Shown here in pieces: positions 17,508-26,180 of a stretch of 64,000 nt of DNA (within the stretch, counting starts at the first letter, position 1; the number at the start of each line of letters is the position of its first letter). Under the pieces are notes generated by a model. That model saw nothing but the letters and a program-made list of their open reading frames with translations. It had not been told where the DNA came from and ran no database searches. The position numbers were made by a program, and so were the translations under genes. This DNA is from Halomonas sp. MCCC 1A13316 (lineage in GTDB: Bacteria > Pseudomonadota > Gammaproteobacteria > Pseudomonadales > Halomonadaceae), in contig NZ_CP053382.1 of NCBI RefSeq assembly GCF_014931605.1, positions 1,798,001 to 1,862,000 on the forward strand, in the 5' to 3' direction.

Positions 17508-18724
17508 GCGGGGAACTCCTGATCGTCAACAGCGGCTCCTCGAGTCTCAAGTTCGCCCTGTTCGATGCCGCCTACGCCGTCAGCCCCATGGCCATGCAGC
17601 TACGTTGCCGCGGCCAATTTTCGGGGCTCGGCAACCGGGCGCAAGTGGAGCTGGTGGAGGGCTTCGAGCAGAGCATGGACCCTGCACACGGCGCCATGCT
17701 GCGCGACGTGCCGCCTACCCTGGATCACAACGAGGCTTTGGCGCGCCTGCTGGAGTGGGTCGACGCAAACCCGGCGCTGGGTGATATCCGTGGCGCAGGT
17801 CATCGTATCGTTCATGGCGGGGCGCAGTACCGCGAGCCTGTGCGCCTCGATGAAGAGAACCTTGGCGAGCTGGAAGGGCTGGTTTCTCTGGCGCCGTTGC
17901 ACCAGCCTTATGGCCTGGCGCCCGTGCGGGCGCTAGCCCGGCTGCGCCCGACGCTGCCTCAGGTCGCCTGCTTCGATACCGCCTTTCATGCCCACCAGCC
18001 GTGCGTAGCCCAGCGCTTCCCCTTGCCGCGTCGCTATGGTGAAAAAGGCATAATCCGCTACGGCTTCCATGGGCTCTCCTTCGACTACGTCAGCCGCGCC
18101 TTGGCCGAGCAGGTGCTGCCGCAGCATCGCCAGGCTGTGCCTGGCGGACGCACGATCATCGCCCATCTGGGCAACGGGGCGAGCCTCTGCGCATTACGCG
18201 ATGGCAGGAGCGTGGCCGCCACCACCGGCTTCACCGCCGTGGAGGGGCTGATGATGGGCACCCGCAGCGGCAGCCTCGATCCCGGCCTGGTGCTGCACTT
18301 GATCCTGCAGGAGGGGATGTCCGCCGAAGCCGTGCAGCGCATGCTCTACAAGGAGTCAGGCCTGCTCGGCGTGTCCGGCATCAGCGGCGACATGCGCGAG
18401 CTGCTGGCCAGCCAGGCCCCCGAGGCGGCGGAAGCCGTTGAGCTGTTCGTCTACCGCATCGTGCGCGAGATCGGCAGTCTAGCGGCGGCGCTGGGTGGGC
18501 TCGACCATCTCGTCTTCACCGCCGGCATCGGCGAGCGCGCCGCCCCGGTACGCGCCGCCGTGGCGCAGGGCTGCGAGTGGCTCGGCGCTCGGCTCGATGC
18601 CGACGCCAACGCCACCCACGCCAGCGATATCGCCACCGCCGACAGCCGGCTCGGGCTGTGGGTCATTCCCACCGACGAGGAGCGCATGCTCGCCTGGTAC
18701 ACCGCCGCCGAGCTGGCCCGTTAA
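17504..18724 (+). CDS. ackA: Acetate kinase
   Basis: 406 residues, the usual length. Acetokinase signatures are intact: LIVNSGSSSLKFALFD at the N-terminus, GHRIVHGG, CFDTAFHAHQP (catalytic Asp), RYGFHGLS, AHLGNGASLCAL (phosphate loop), GLMMGTRSGSLDPGL and FTAGIGERA. It transfers phosphate between acetyl-phosphate and ADP in the cytoplasm. ATG at 17504 overlaps the phosphotransacylase stop (ATGA), so the two are translationally coupled. Because the partner is a MaoC fusion, a related short-chain acid is possible. Confidence 0.9.
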   Translation: MSGELLIVNSGSSSLKFALFDAAYAVSPMAMQLRCRGQFSGLGNRAQVELVEGFEQSMDPAHGAMLRDVPPTLDHNEALARLLEWVDANPALGDIRGAGHRIVHGGAQYREPVRLDEENLGELEGLVSLAPLHQPYGLAPVRALARLRPTLPQVACFDTAFHAHQPCVAQRFPLPRRYGEKGIIRYGFHGLSFDYVSRALAEQVLPQHRQAVPGGRTIIAHLGNGASLCALRDGRSVAATTGFTAVEGLMMGTRSGSLDPGLVLHLILQEGMSAEAVQRMLYKESGLLGVSGISGDMRELLASQAPEAAEAVELFVYRIVREIGSLAAALGGLDHLVFTAGIGERAAPVRAAVAQGCEWLGARLDADANATHASDIATADSRLGLWVIPTDEERMLAWYTAAELAR

Positions 18725-18742
18725 TCATTAGGCCCCCACGAC

Positions 18743-20140
18743 CTATAGTGTTTGCCACGGCGCGGCGGGGGGCTCGGCGAGCAGTTCGGCCAGCGTGTCG
18801 AGCGCTTGGGTCAGTGCCTCGCGTGAGGCGGCGGCGCTGAGACAAAGCCGCAGTGCCTGGGGTGCGGGTTCGCTACCCACGCAGAAGGGCTCGGCGCTGC
18901 TCACCAGCACATTGCGCTGCGCCAGCGCTTCGACGAGGACCGCACTGCGCAGCCCTTCGGGAAGCGGCAGCCACAGATTGTTGCCGTGGAGTCTGCCGCT
19001 AGTGGTGTAGCCGGCCAGACGCAGTCGTGCCAACTGCTGGCGTTCGCCCAGTTCCTGAATCAACCAATCGAGCAGGGCGCGGCTATCGTCGCTGGCCACC
19101 CAGCGGCACACCGCCTCGACCATCAGGGGCGGTACCATCCAGTTCTGGGCGCGCAGCGTCGTCCCCAATCGCTCGCGCAGCATGGGTGGTGCCATCAGGG
19201 TGCCGATACGCAACCCGCCGGCCAGAACCTTCGATGTGCTGAAGATGAAAAGGGTTCGCTCCGGTGCCAGGCGATAGAGCGGCGTGCCACGCTCCGACTC
19301 GGGCAGGTATTGCACACCATCCTCGACGATCCAGAAATCGTGGCGGCGTGCCAGCGTCACCAGGCGTTCACGGCGGGCTTCGCTCAGCGGCGTCCCGGTA
19401 GGATTGTTCTGGTCCGGTGTGACATAGACCAGCCTTGGTGGCTGCTGTTGTGCGCAGAGCCGGGCGAGGGCGTCCATGTCCATGCCCTGATCTTCCATCG
19501 GTACACCCGATATTTTCAGGTGTGCCTGACGCGCAGCGCTGATCAGCCCGGGGTAGGTGAGCACGTCGGCGGCGATGCGCTCGCCAGGCCGTGCCAGGGC
19601 TTGCAGCGCCAGGCTGATACCGTGCTGTCCGCCCTGGGTGACGACCAGAGACTCGGGATCGGCAGGCATGCCCAGTTCGCACATCCAGGCAGCCAGCCGC
19701 TCGCGGTGTTCGGGCACGCCACGATCCGGCTGATATTCCACCGCACGCTGCAGCAGCTGGTCGTCCTCAGCGATTTCGTGCAGTACGCGTCCCAGGCTGG
19801 CGGCGCGCATCGGATGCGGTGGCGGCAGGCTCAGGCTGAGGTCGATGATCCCTTTTTCAACGGGGCGGCTGGCGAGGAAATCCTGGCCTGAAGCGGTCGC
19901 GGTGCCACGCACGAAAGTGCCGCTGCCCACCCGTGCGGTCACCCAGCCATGGCGTTCGGCTTCAGCGTAGGCCCGGGTCACCGTACCGACGGTAACGCCA
20001 AGGCGGTCGGCCAGCCGACGTTGCGGGGGGAGTTTCTGCCCCGCAGAGAGTTCGCCGGCCTGAATGGCCATGGCGATGGAGTCGGCAATGGCGCGGTAGC
20101 GAACGCCATCTTCGGCAAGCTGTGGAATCCACATTGTCAT
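18743..20140 (-). CDS. MocR/PdxR-type regulator (GntR HTH plus aminotransferase fold)
   Basis: 465 residues from MTMWIPQL; the frame is open 22 codons further upstream but those codons cross the palindrome. The N-terminal winged helix has GQKLPPQRRLADRLGVTVGTVTRAYAEAE at about 36-64. A linker leads to a type I aminotransferase domain with YVTPDQNNPTGTP and a PLP lysine in FIFSTSKVLAGGLRIG. Such proteins use PLP or an amino-PLP adduct to sense a metabolite. The divergent LysE exporter gene is the likely target. Confidence 0.85.
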   Translation of the reverse strand: MTMWIPQLAEDGVRYRAIADSIAMAIQAGELSAGQKLPPQRRLADRLGVTVGTVTRAYAEAERHGWVTARVGSGTFVRGTATASGQDFLASRPVEKGIIDLSLSLPPPHPMRAASLGRVLHEIAEDDQLLQRAVEYQPDRGVPEHRERLAAWMCELGMPADPESLVVTQGGQHGISLALQALARPGERIAADVLTYPGLISAARQAHLKISGVPMEDQGMDMDALARLCAQQQPPRLVYVTPDQNNPTGTPLSEARRERLVTLARRHDFWIVEDGVQYLPESERGTPLYRLAPERTLFIFSTSKVLAGGLRIGTLMAPPMLRERLGTTLRAQNWMVPPLMVEAVCRWVASDDSRALLDWLIQELGERQQLARLRLAGYTTSGRLHGNNLWLPLPEGLRSAVLVEALAQRNVLVSSAEPFCVGSEPAPQALRLCLSAAASREALTQALDTLAELLAEPPAAPWQTL

Positions 20141-20149
20141 GGTGACAAT
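20133..20149. promoter_or_regulatory. Palindrome at the MocR start, plus a further half-site
   Basis: ATTGTCA-TGG-TGACAAT (7-3-7) covers the MocR start codon. The same half-site TGACAAT recurs at 20184-20190, inside the gap to the divergent LysE gene. This arrangement suits autoregulation by MocR and control of the exporter. Confidence 0.5.
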
Positions 20150-20237
20150 AAAACCTTTGACGGAATATCTGGACTCATTATGCTGACAATTGTGCGCACT
20201 ATCCAATCAAGCTTCTTAATTGTATGGGTTCAATGAC

Positions 20238-20840
20238 ATGGAAGCTGTGGCGTTACTCGGGCCTGCGGCCCTCTACATGATTTCGATGACCATCACTCCC
20301 GGCCCCAATAACGTGATGCTCACGGCCTCGGGCGCCAACTATGGCTTTACCCGTACTCTGCCGCACATCTTCGGTATTCTGGGGGGCTGTTTCGTGCTCT
20401 TTTCCGGCATAGCCCTAGGGCTGGGGTTGATCTTCGAGCGCTACCCCTCGGTGCAACTGGCCCTGCGGGTGCTAGGCAGCACCTACTTGCTTTATCTGGC
20501 CTGGAAGATTGCCACGGCACCGCCGCCTGATCTGCGCGTACGGGGTGAGGGCAAGCCTCTGAGCTTCTGGCAGGCGGCCGTGTTCCAGTTCGCCAACCCC
20601 AAGGCGTGGGTGATGGGCCTGGCGCTGATGGCAGGTTTCCTGCCCGAGGGGGGCGACACCTTCGTCAATGCGCTGATGCTGGCCGGTTTTGCCGAACTGG
20701 TGGCGCTGCCCTGCATTGCGCTGTGGGCGGGCTTCGGCATGGCCATCGGCCAGTGGCTCGACACCCCACGCGCCTGGCGCATCTTCAACTGGACCATGGG
20801 CGGGCTCACCGCAGCCTGCGTCTACTTCATTCTGGCGTGA
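20238..20840 (+). CDS. LysE/RhtB family amino-acid exporter
   Basis: 200 residues from ATG; the frame extends six codons to a TTG with no better ribosome site. Around six hydrophobic segments and the family signature TITPGPNNVMLTASGANYG near residues 18-36, then QFANPKAWVMGLALM in the middle. It would export an amino acid or analogue across the inner membrane. It is divergent from a MocR regulator and shares its operator-like repeats, and next to a serine/threonine dehydratase, which points to amino-acid homeostasis. Confidence 0.82.
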   Translation: MEAVALLGPAALYMISMTITPGPNNVMLTASGANYGFTRTLPHIFGILGGCFVLFSGIALGLGLIFERYPSVQLALRVLGSTYLLYLAWKIATAPPPDLRVRGEGKPLSFWQAAVFQFANPKAWVMGLALMAGFLPEGGDTFVNALMLAGFAELVALPCIALWAGFGMAIGQWLDTPRAWRIFNWTMGGLTAACVYFILA

Positions 20841-20868
20841 TGCGACGACCAGCCGCGACGAGCTGCAA

Positions 20869-21816
20869 TCAAAGAAACGGTTCCAGCTCGTCGCGGCTCA
20901 TGTTGCCGCCTGTAATTACCACGACGACATCCCCTTCGGGCGGCAGCGCGATCGACTCTTCCAAGAGGGCGGCCACACCCACGGCGGCGCCGGGCTCGGC
21001 CATCAGCTTGGCTTGGTAGAGCAGGTGATGCATGGCGCGGCCGATGGCGGCATCGTCGACCTGCACCAGGGCCCGGGTGGTCTCGCGGCACAATGGGTAG
21101 GTGTGCTTGCCGACGATGGCGGCTGCCAGGCTCTTGGCGCAGGTATCTACCTTTTCCAGCCGTGAGGGTGCGCCCTGGGCCCAGGCCTGCGCCATGCTGG
21201 CGGCGCCACTGGGCTCCACGCCGATCACGGCCAGCTCGGGGCGCAGCGCAGCGGCGGCCGAGCCGATGCCGGCTATCAGGCCGCCGCCGCCCACCGGGCA
21301 GAGAATGGCCGTGGCCTCGGGTGCCTGCTCGAGGATCTCGAGCCCGACGGTACCTTGGCCGGCAATGATGCGTTCGTCGTCATAGGGGTGCACCAAGGTC
21401 AGGCCACGTTCTGCCACCAGCTCATGCATCCGCTCCCAGGCGGCATTGATATCGCCGTGCAGGATTACCTCGGCGCCCAGCTTGCGACTGCCATCCACCT
21501 TGAACCGGCTGGCGTTCTCGGGCATCACGATCGTAACCGGCACACCGACTTGGCTCGCCGCCCAAGCTAGCCCGAGGGCGTGATTACCCGCCGACACCGC
21601 GCCCAGGCCGCCGGCCAGCTCCCCTCGGCTGGCGGTGCGCACCCAGTGCAGGCCGCCGCGGGCCTTGAACGAACCGGTACGCTGGAACAGCTCACCCTTT
21701 AGCCACACTCGTCGACCGAGCTGGTCCGACAGGACATGATCGAGGACCAGCGGCGTGGGTGGCAGGGTGTCGGCAATGAGGCGCTGGGCGGACTGCAGGC
21801 GTTCGAGCGCAAGCAT
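20869..21816 (-). CDS. PLP-dependent threonine/serine dehydratase family enzyme
   Basis: 315 residues of the fold type II PLP family. The Schiff-base lysine is in GSFKARGG at about residue 51; SAGNHALGLAWAA (Asn contacting PLP), the phosphate loop GGGGLIAG near 174 and a C-terminal ITGGNMSRDEL complete the core. There is no ACT regulatory domain, so it is a catabolic-type dehydratase or a racemase relative. It would deaminate threonine or serine to the 2-oxoacid and ammonia, but the exact substrate is unsure. It ends convergently with the LysE gene; ExoD is 10 bases upstream. Confidence 0.8.
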   Translation of the reverse strand: MLALERLQSAQRLIADTLPPTPLVLDHVLSDQLGRRVWLKGELFQRTGSFKARGGLHWVRTASRGELAGGLGAVSAGNHALGLAWAASQVGVPVTIVMPENASRFKVDGSRKLGAEVILHGDINAAWERMHELVAERGLTLVHPYDDERIIAGQGTVGLEILEQAPEATAILCPVGGGGLIAGIGSAAAALRPELAVIGVEPSGAASMAQAWAQGAPSRLEKVDTCAKSLAAAIVGKHTYPLCRETTRALVQVDDAAIGRAMHHLLYQAKLMAEPGAAVGVAALLEESIALPPEGDVVVVITGGNMSRDELEPFL

Positions 21817-21825
21817 GGGCCACTC

Positions 21826-22479
21826 CTACAGCAAATTGTAAATAATGACGAACAGGCTGGTGCCGGTGATGATGAAGGCGAGGATCGAGAGCAGCCCGTC
21901 TCGAGCCATGATCGCCAGGCCGAACAGCGTCAGGGCCACGCCGGCGATGTTTACCGTCAGCGGTATCAGCTCCATGGGGGGCATGGCCAGGGCCAGCACG
22001 AAGCACGCCAAGGCGGTCAGGCGTATGCCCTGTTTGCCGGTCATGAAAGTAATCCGGGCGTTCAGCATGCGATCGACCCACCGGGCCGGCCTATACATCC
22101 ATTTGAGCCCCTTGTGTACCTTGTCGCTGGGTAGCGTGCGATTGCGCAGCCAGCCCGGCAGCCAGAAGGTGCGTCGGCCGGCGAGCAGTTGCCCGCAGAC
22201 CAGCAGTGTGAACAAGGCCATCAGCGTAGGCACGCCCGGGATTCCGCTGACGATGGGCATCAGCGTGACCAGCCCAGCCAGCAGCAGCAACGGGCCGAAT
22301 GCACGCCGGCCGATGGCATCGAGCACCTCGTCGAAGCGGATTCGTCCCGACGGCGTATCAATGGATTCTATGGCGCGCATCAGCTCGACGAGATTGTGCG
22401 GTTCCGTTGCGGGCTCATCCGGATCCGCTGTGGGCTCAACCGGTTCTATATCTCGTGGGGCCTGCATCCTTTCTCTCAT
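21826..22479 (-). CDS. ExoD family membrane protein
   Basis: 217 residues from the ATG with AGGGA upstream; a GTG 13 codons earlier is the alternative. After an acidic N-terminal tail, the ExoD domain begins (GRIRFDEVLDAIGRRAFGPL) with hydrophobic segments around GIPGVPTLMALFTLLVCGQLL, ITFMTGKQGIRLTALACFVL and the two C-terminal spans. The family is named for a rhizobial exopolysaccharide gene but its biochemical role is unknown. Same strand and 10 bases before the dehydratase gene. Confidence 0.8.
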   Translation of the reverse strand: MRERMQAPRDIEPVEPTADPDEPATEPHNLVELMRAIESIDTPSGRIRFDEVLDAIGRRAFGPLLLLAGLVTLMPIVSGIPGVPTLMALFTLLVCGQLLAGRRTFWLPGWLRNRTLPSDKVHKGLKWMYRPARWVDRMLNARITFMTGKQGIRLTALACFVLALAMPPMELIPLTVNIAGVALTLFGLAIMARDGLLSILAFIITGTSLFVIIYNLL

Positions 22480-22651
22480 TGGCTCATCCCTGTCTTGTAC
22501 AGACTCCTGTCGGTTCACAGCATAGCGTTTATGCGCCTGGTCATGCTTGTCGCTGCTAATGGCGAGCCAAAGTAAATGTGCTTATTCCTATTTTCTCTAT
22601 CCATACAACAATGCAATTAGCCAAAAGTCGGCTTTGCGCTCCTCTCATGCC

Positions 22652-22678
22652 TCAACTTTCCGACTCTTTTGCCGATTG
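22652..22678 (+). promoter_or_regulatory. Sigma-28 (FliA) flagellar promoter
   Basis: TCAACTTT at 22652-22659, an 11-base spacer, then GCCGATTG at 22671-22678. The consensus TAAAGTTT-N11-GCCGATAA is matched at 6 of 8 positions in each half with the exact spacer. It lies 60 bases before the chemoreceptor start, fitting co-regulation with late flagellar genes. Confidence 0.8.
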
Positions 22679-22737
22679 AAATAGAGAAAAATCAAAAAAA
22701 TCAAAAAAGCCAAAACGCACCATGCAAGGGGCTAACG

Positions 22738-24444
22738 ATGAAGAATGTATCCATCAAATGGAGCCTGACAGCAGCACTTGTGGTCCTGGTGCTGATGATC
22801 GGCTTGATCAGCGGGTTGGGGTTCTACTCCAATGCCAAGGGCGAAGCGGCTCTGCACGAACTGGCAGAAACCAACATGAAGCTGGCCGACACGGCCAACC
22901 GTGCCCAGGTGAACGTATTGCGGGCGCAGACCTTCTTGGACCGCTACGCCAGCCTGAGCACCCAAGGCAACCCGGACAAGGCGGGTGAGAATCAGCAACT
23001 TGCAGCGGCCGCGATTGAAACGGCACAGCTGCGCTTCGCCGAGTTTGGCGAATTGCCTCTCGATCCCGCGGATACCCGCACGCCATACGTAGTGGCGATT
23101 ACCGAAGCTTACGAGGCGCTCGTCAACGAGGGCCTGGTGCCGCTGCTGGACGCCGCACCGTTTCAGGTCCAACGCAGCCAGGATCAGTTGGCCGGGTTAG
23201 GTGCGCAGCTCGACCAGGCCATGGATGCCTTCATCCACTACATCGAAGAGCGCGCCCACAACGATATCGAGGCAATTGAGACCCTGGATCGGCGCGTGGC
23301 GATCACGGCCACAGCATTGCTGGTGGCGGCGCTGGTGGCCGCCTTCCTCATTCGCGTTGCTCTGATGCGTGTGGTGGTGACCCCGCTGCGCGAGGCCATC
23401 GACCACTTCGAGCGTATCGCCGATGGCGACCTGACCGCACGTATCGAAGATCGTGGTCGCAACGAGATCGGCCAGCTGTACAGCGCTCTGGGCCGTATGC
23501 AGGAGAAGCTCAAGACACTGGTGGTCTCGCTGCGCGAAAGCAGTGAGAACGTCTTCACCGGCGCCGGCGAGATCGCTTCGGGCAGCCAGGACCTCTCATC
23601 GCGGACCGAGCAGCAGGCATCGGCACTGCAGGAAACCGCTTCCAGCATGGAGGAGATGGCCTCTACCGTCAGCAAGAACACCGATACCTCGATAGAGGCG
23701 GACCGCCTTTCCGCCGCGGCGTCCAAGACAGCCGAGGCCGGCGGTCAGGAAGTCGAGCGCACCGTGCTGTTGATGCGCGAAATCGCCGAGAGCGCCCGGC
23801 GCATCAACGACATCATCGGCGTGATCGACTCGATTGCCTTCCAGACCAATATTCTCGCACTGAATGCCTCGGTCGAGGCAGCCAGGGCAGGGGAACAGGG
23901 CCGTGGCTTCGCCGTGGTGGCGAGCGAAGTGCGCTCCCTGGCCAGCCGCAGCGCAGAATCCGCCAAGGAGATCCGCAAGCTGATCGAGGACACCACGACC
24001 CGGGTGGCCAGCGGTGCCGAGCAGGCCGAGCGCAGCGGCGAGACGATCAACGAAACCGTCGAATCGATTCGTCAGGTCAGCGCCCTGATGGGCGAAATCT
24101 CCACCGCCACGCGGGAGCAGAACAGCGGTATCGAACAGATCAACACGGCGTTGACCGAGATGGACTCGGTTACCCAGCAGAATGCCTCGCTGGTGCAGCA
24201 AACCAGTGCCGCTGCTGCCTCGCTGGAAGAGCAGGCCAGCCGCCTCGCCGCGCTGATCGCCACTTTCCGCGTCGACGAGCAGGCCACCTCGACGACGGCA
24301 CGGAATGATCGCCAATCCGGTGCTGAGCCACGAGGCGGCAAGGCGGAAGAGAAAGCACCGCATCAGCTCGTTCGACTGACCGATCCCAAGCCGTCGCGTT
24401 CTCGCCAGAGTTCAACGGCCGAAGAGGATTGGAGCGAGTTCTGA
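22738..24444 (+). CDS. Methyl-accepting chemotaxis protein
   Basis: 568 residues from the ATG after AGGGG. Transmembrane segment 1 is at about 8-30, a periplasmic helical region with a four-helix-bundle look at 31-190, segment 2 at about 192-213, a HAMP domain, then the cytoplasmic signalling domain with the hairpin tip [20 protein letters not shown] and [15 protein letters not shown]. The protein ends in EDWSEF, an xWxxF-type tail of the kind that tethers CheR and CheB. The ligand is unknown. Its promoter is a sigma-28 type, so it is expressed with flagella. Confidence 0.92.
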   Translation: MKNVSIKWSLTAALVVLVLMIGLISGLGFYSNAKGEAALHELAETNMKLADTANRAQVNVLRAQTFLDRYASLSTQGNPDKAGENQQLAAAAIETAQLRFAEFGELPLDPADTRTPYVVAITEAYEALVNEGLVPLLDAAPFQVQRSQDQLAGLGAQLDQAMDAFIHYIEERAHNDIEAIETLDRRVAITATALLVAALVAAFLIRVALMRVVVTPLREAIDHFERIADGDLTARIEDRGRNEIGQLYSALGRMQEKLKTLVVSLRESSENVFTGAGEIASGSQDLSSRTEQQASALQETASSMEEMASTVSKNTDTSIEADRLSAAASKTAEAGGQEVERTVLLMREIAESARRINDIIGVIDSIAFQTNILALNASVEAARAGEQGRGFAVVASEVRSLASRSAESAKEIRKLIEDTTTRVASGAEQAERSGETINETVESIRQVSALMGEISTATREQNSGIEQINTALTEMDSVTQQNASLVQQTSAAAASLEEQASRLAALIATFRVDEQATSTTARNDRQSGAEPRGGKAEEKAPHQLVRLTDPKPSRSRQSSTAEEDWSEF

Positions 24445-24470
24445 CGCCAGGCCAGCAGATGCTTTACCTT

Positions 24471-24496
24471 GAGCCGCACAATGCGGCTCTTCTTAT
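24471..24496 (+). terminator. Rho-independent terminator after the chemoreceptor gene
   Basis: GAGCCGCA and TGCGGCTC form an 8-bp perfect stem with a 3-base loop (24471-24489), followed by TTCTTATTT. It starts 27 bases past the stop codon. Confidence 0.85.
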
Positions 24497-24731
24497 TTGA
24501 GGGCTAACGAACTGTGAAGAGAGGCTGTAACCTCGGCAGCCATCATGGTCACCAACCGATCGAGCGCGCCCGCCAGCGCCCCATAGGTGACGATCCCGAG
24601 CACAGCGACGGGCTAGTATTGCCACAAGCGCCTTGACGCCAGGCAGCCTGTGAATTTTTGTATATTCAAAAGCTTGGAGCATGTTGCGTGACTAGACTGC
24701 GAGCCATGAAGGATCGCATAAGGAGCGCAGC

Positions 24732-26081
24732 ATGACTAGGGATTCGGTACATGGCAGCTTGCCTACGGCAACCGTGGGCGAGACCTTGGCGGTGATGGGA
24801 AATGTCTTCGCTCCCAGCATCGCCAAGGGCGTAATCATTCGTCGCCCCATGGCGGTAGGCATGGTGGAGAAGCTTGGCCTGGACAAGCGCAGCATCCGCC
24901 GCCTGCAGAAGCTCAACGAGAAGTACGGTCCTGGCCCGTTGATGCTGAACACTCCCAAGGGCAAGCCTATGGCGCTGGTGCTCGACCCCGACCACGCCAA
25001 CCGCGTGCTCAACGAGACGCCCGAGCCCTTCGCCACCGCCGAATGGGCCAAGCAGAAAGCCCTCGAGCACTTCGAACCCGACATGGCGCTGATTTCCCAC
25101 GGCCCCGAACGCACCGAGCGCCGCCGCTTCAATGAAGAGGTATTGCAGAGCGGTTGCCCCGTGCACGGCCTGGGGTCGCGCTTTGCCCAGGTTGTCGAGC
25201 AGGAAGCCAGCGAACTGCTCACCGGCGTCGAACGACACCGTGGCAAGCTCGACTGGGGCATGTTCGAGGCAACCTGGAACCGCGTGGTGCGCCGCGTGGT
25301 GCTGGGCGATACCGCGCGTGACGACCGAGCCTTGACCGAGATGCTGGAGAAGCTTCGCTCCGCCGGCAACTGGGCCTTCCTGCATCCGGGGCATGATCGC
25401 CTACGCGATACCTTTCACGAGCGTCTCCGTACCTACCTGAAGCGGGGAGAGGCGGGCAGCCTGGCCGCCGAGGTTGCACAGGCTTCGACCAACGCCGTCA
25501 CGCAGCCGGAGCATCAGGTACCGCAATACCTGTTCGCCTTCGACCCTGCCGGCATGACCACTTTCCGTGCCTTGGCGCTGCTGGCTGCGCATCCCAATCA
25601 GGCCGAGCGAGCCCAGGCCGAGATCGCCGAGCACGAGCTTGGGCGAGCGCCCAAGCTCGACTTCCTGCGCGCTTGTGTGCTCGAGTCGCTGCGGTTGTGG
25701 CCCACCACGCCTCTGCTGCTGCGCCAGACCACCGAAGAGACCGAATGGGAGAACGGCACGATGCCGGCAGAAACTTCGGTACTGTTGCTGGCTCCCTACT
25801 TCCACCGCGACGACCGCTACCTGGACGATGCCAATCGGTTCGAGCCCGACCTCTGGCTGCAGCCGGGCGGGGCAGGGGATTGGCCGATGGTTCCGTTCAG
25901 CGGTGGCAGCGGTATCTGCCCCGGTCGGCATGTGGTACTGCTGGTGACCAGCCTCATGCTCTCCAGGCTACTTCAGGGGCGGGAGTACCGCTTGGATCCG
26001 CCAGCGCGCCTGCTCAGCAGCAGGCCGATGCCGCCGCTGCTCAACAATTACGACTTGGCGTTCAGGGTCGCCAGCCGTTAA
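24732..26081 (+). CDS. Cytochrome P450
   Basis: 449 residues, no membrane anchor. P450 landmarks are visible: an I-helix oxygen-activation stretch FAFDPAGMTTFRAL (AGxxT), the ExxR motif in ESLRLWPTTP, and the heme loop FSGGSGICPGRHV with the proximal cysteine at residue 396. The C-terminal half resembles plant-type and CYP4-like sequences more than typical soluble bacterial P450s. No ferredoxin or reductase gene adjoins it, so electrons must come from elsewhere. The substrate is unknown. AAGGAG lies seven bases before the ATG. It ends convergently with the MASE2 cyclase gene. Confidence 0.88.
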   Translation: MTRDSVHGSLPTATVGETLAVMGNVFAPSIAKGVIIRRPMAVGMVEKLGLDKRSIRRLQKLNEKYGPGPLMLNTPKGKPMALVLDPDHANRVLNETPEPFATAEWAKQKALEHFEPDMALISHGPERTERRRFNEEVLQSGCPVHGLGSRFAQVVEQEASELLTGVERHRGKLDWGMFEATWNRVVRRVVLGDTARDDRALTEMLEKLRSAGNWAFLHPGHDRLRDTFHERLRTYLKRGEAGSLAAEVAQASTNAVTQPEHQVPQYLFAFDPAGMTTFRALALLAAHPNQAERAQAEIAEHELGRAPKLDFLRACVLESLRLWPTTPLLLRQTTEETEWENGTMPAETSVLLLAPYFHRDDRYLDDANRFEPDLWLQPGGAGDWPMVPFSGGSGICPGRHVVLLVTSLMLSRLLQGREYRLDPPARLLSSRPMPPLLNNYDLAFRVASR

Positions 26082-26180
26082 TCCGCGCGGCATCCTATGT
26101 GAACGCAGGAAGTCTAGGTGAGAGAGCTGTCATGCCAGCAAGGGCATACCCCGCGCAACATCATGTCTACAGCGACATTG

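Noticed and set aside
24493..24610. Minus-strand remnant resembling a membrane protein tail
   Set aside because: The frame reads like a transmembrane helix and a tail (VAVLGIVTYGALAGAL), but is blocked by an upstream stop, lacks a start and ribosome site, and is too short to name. It lies in the gap before the P450 gene.
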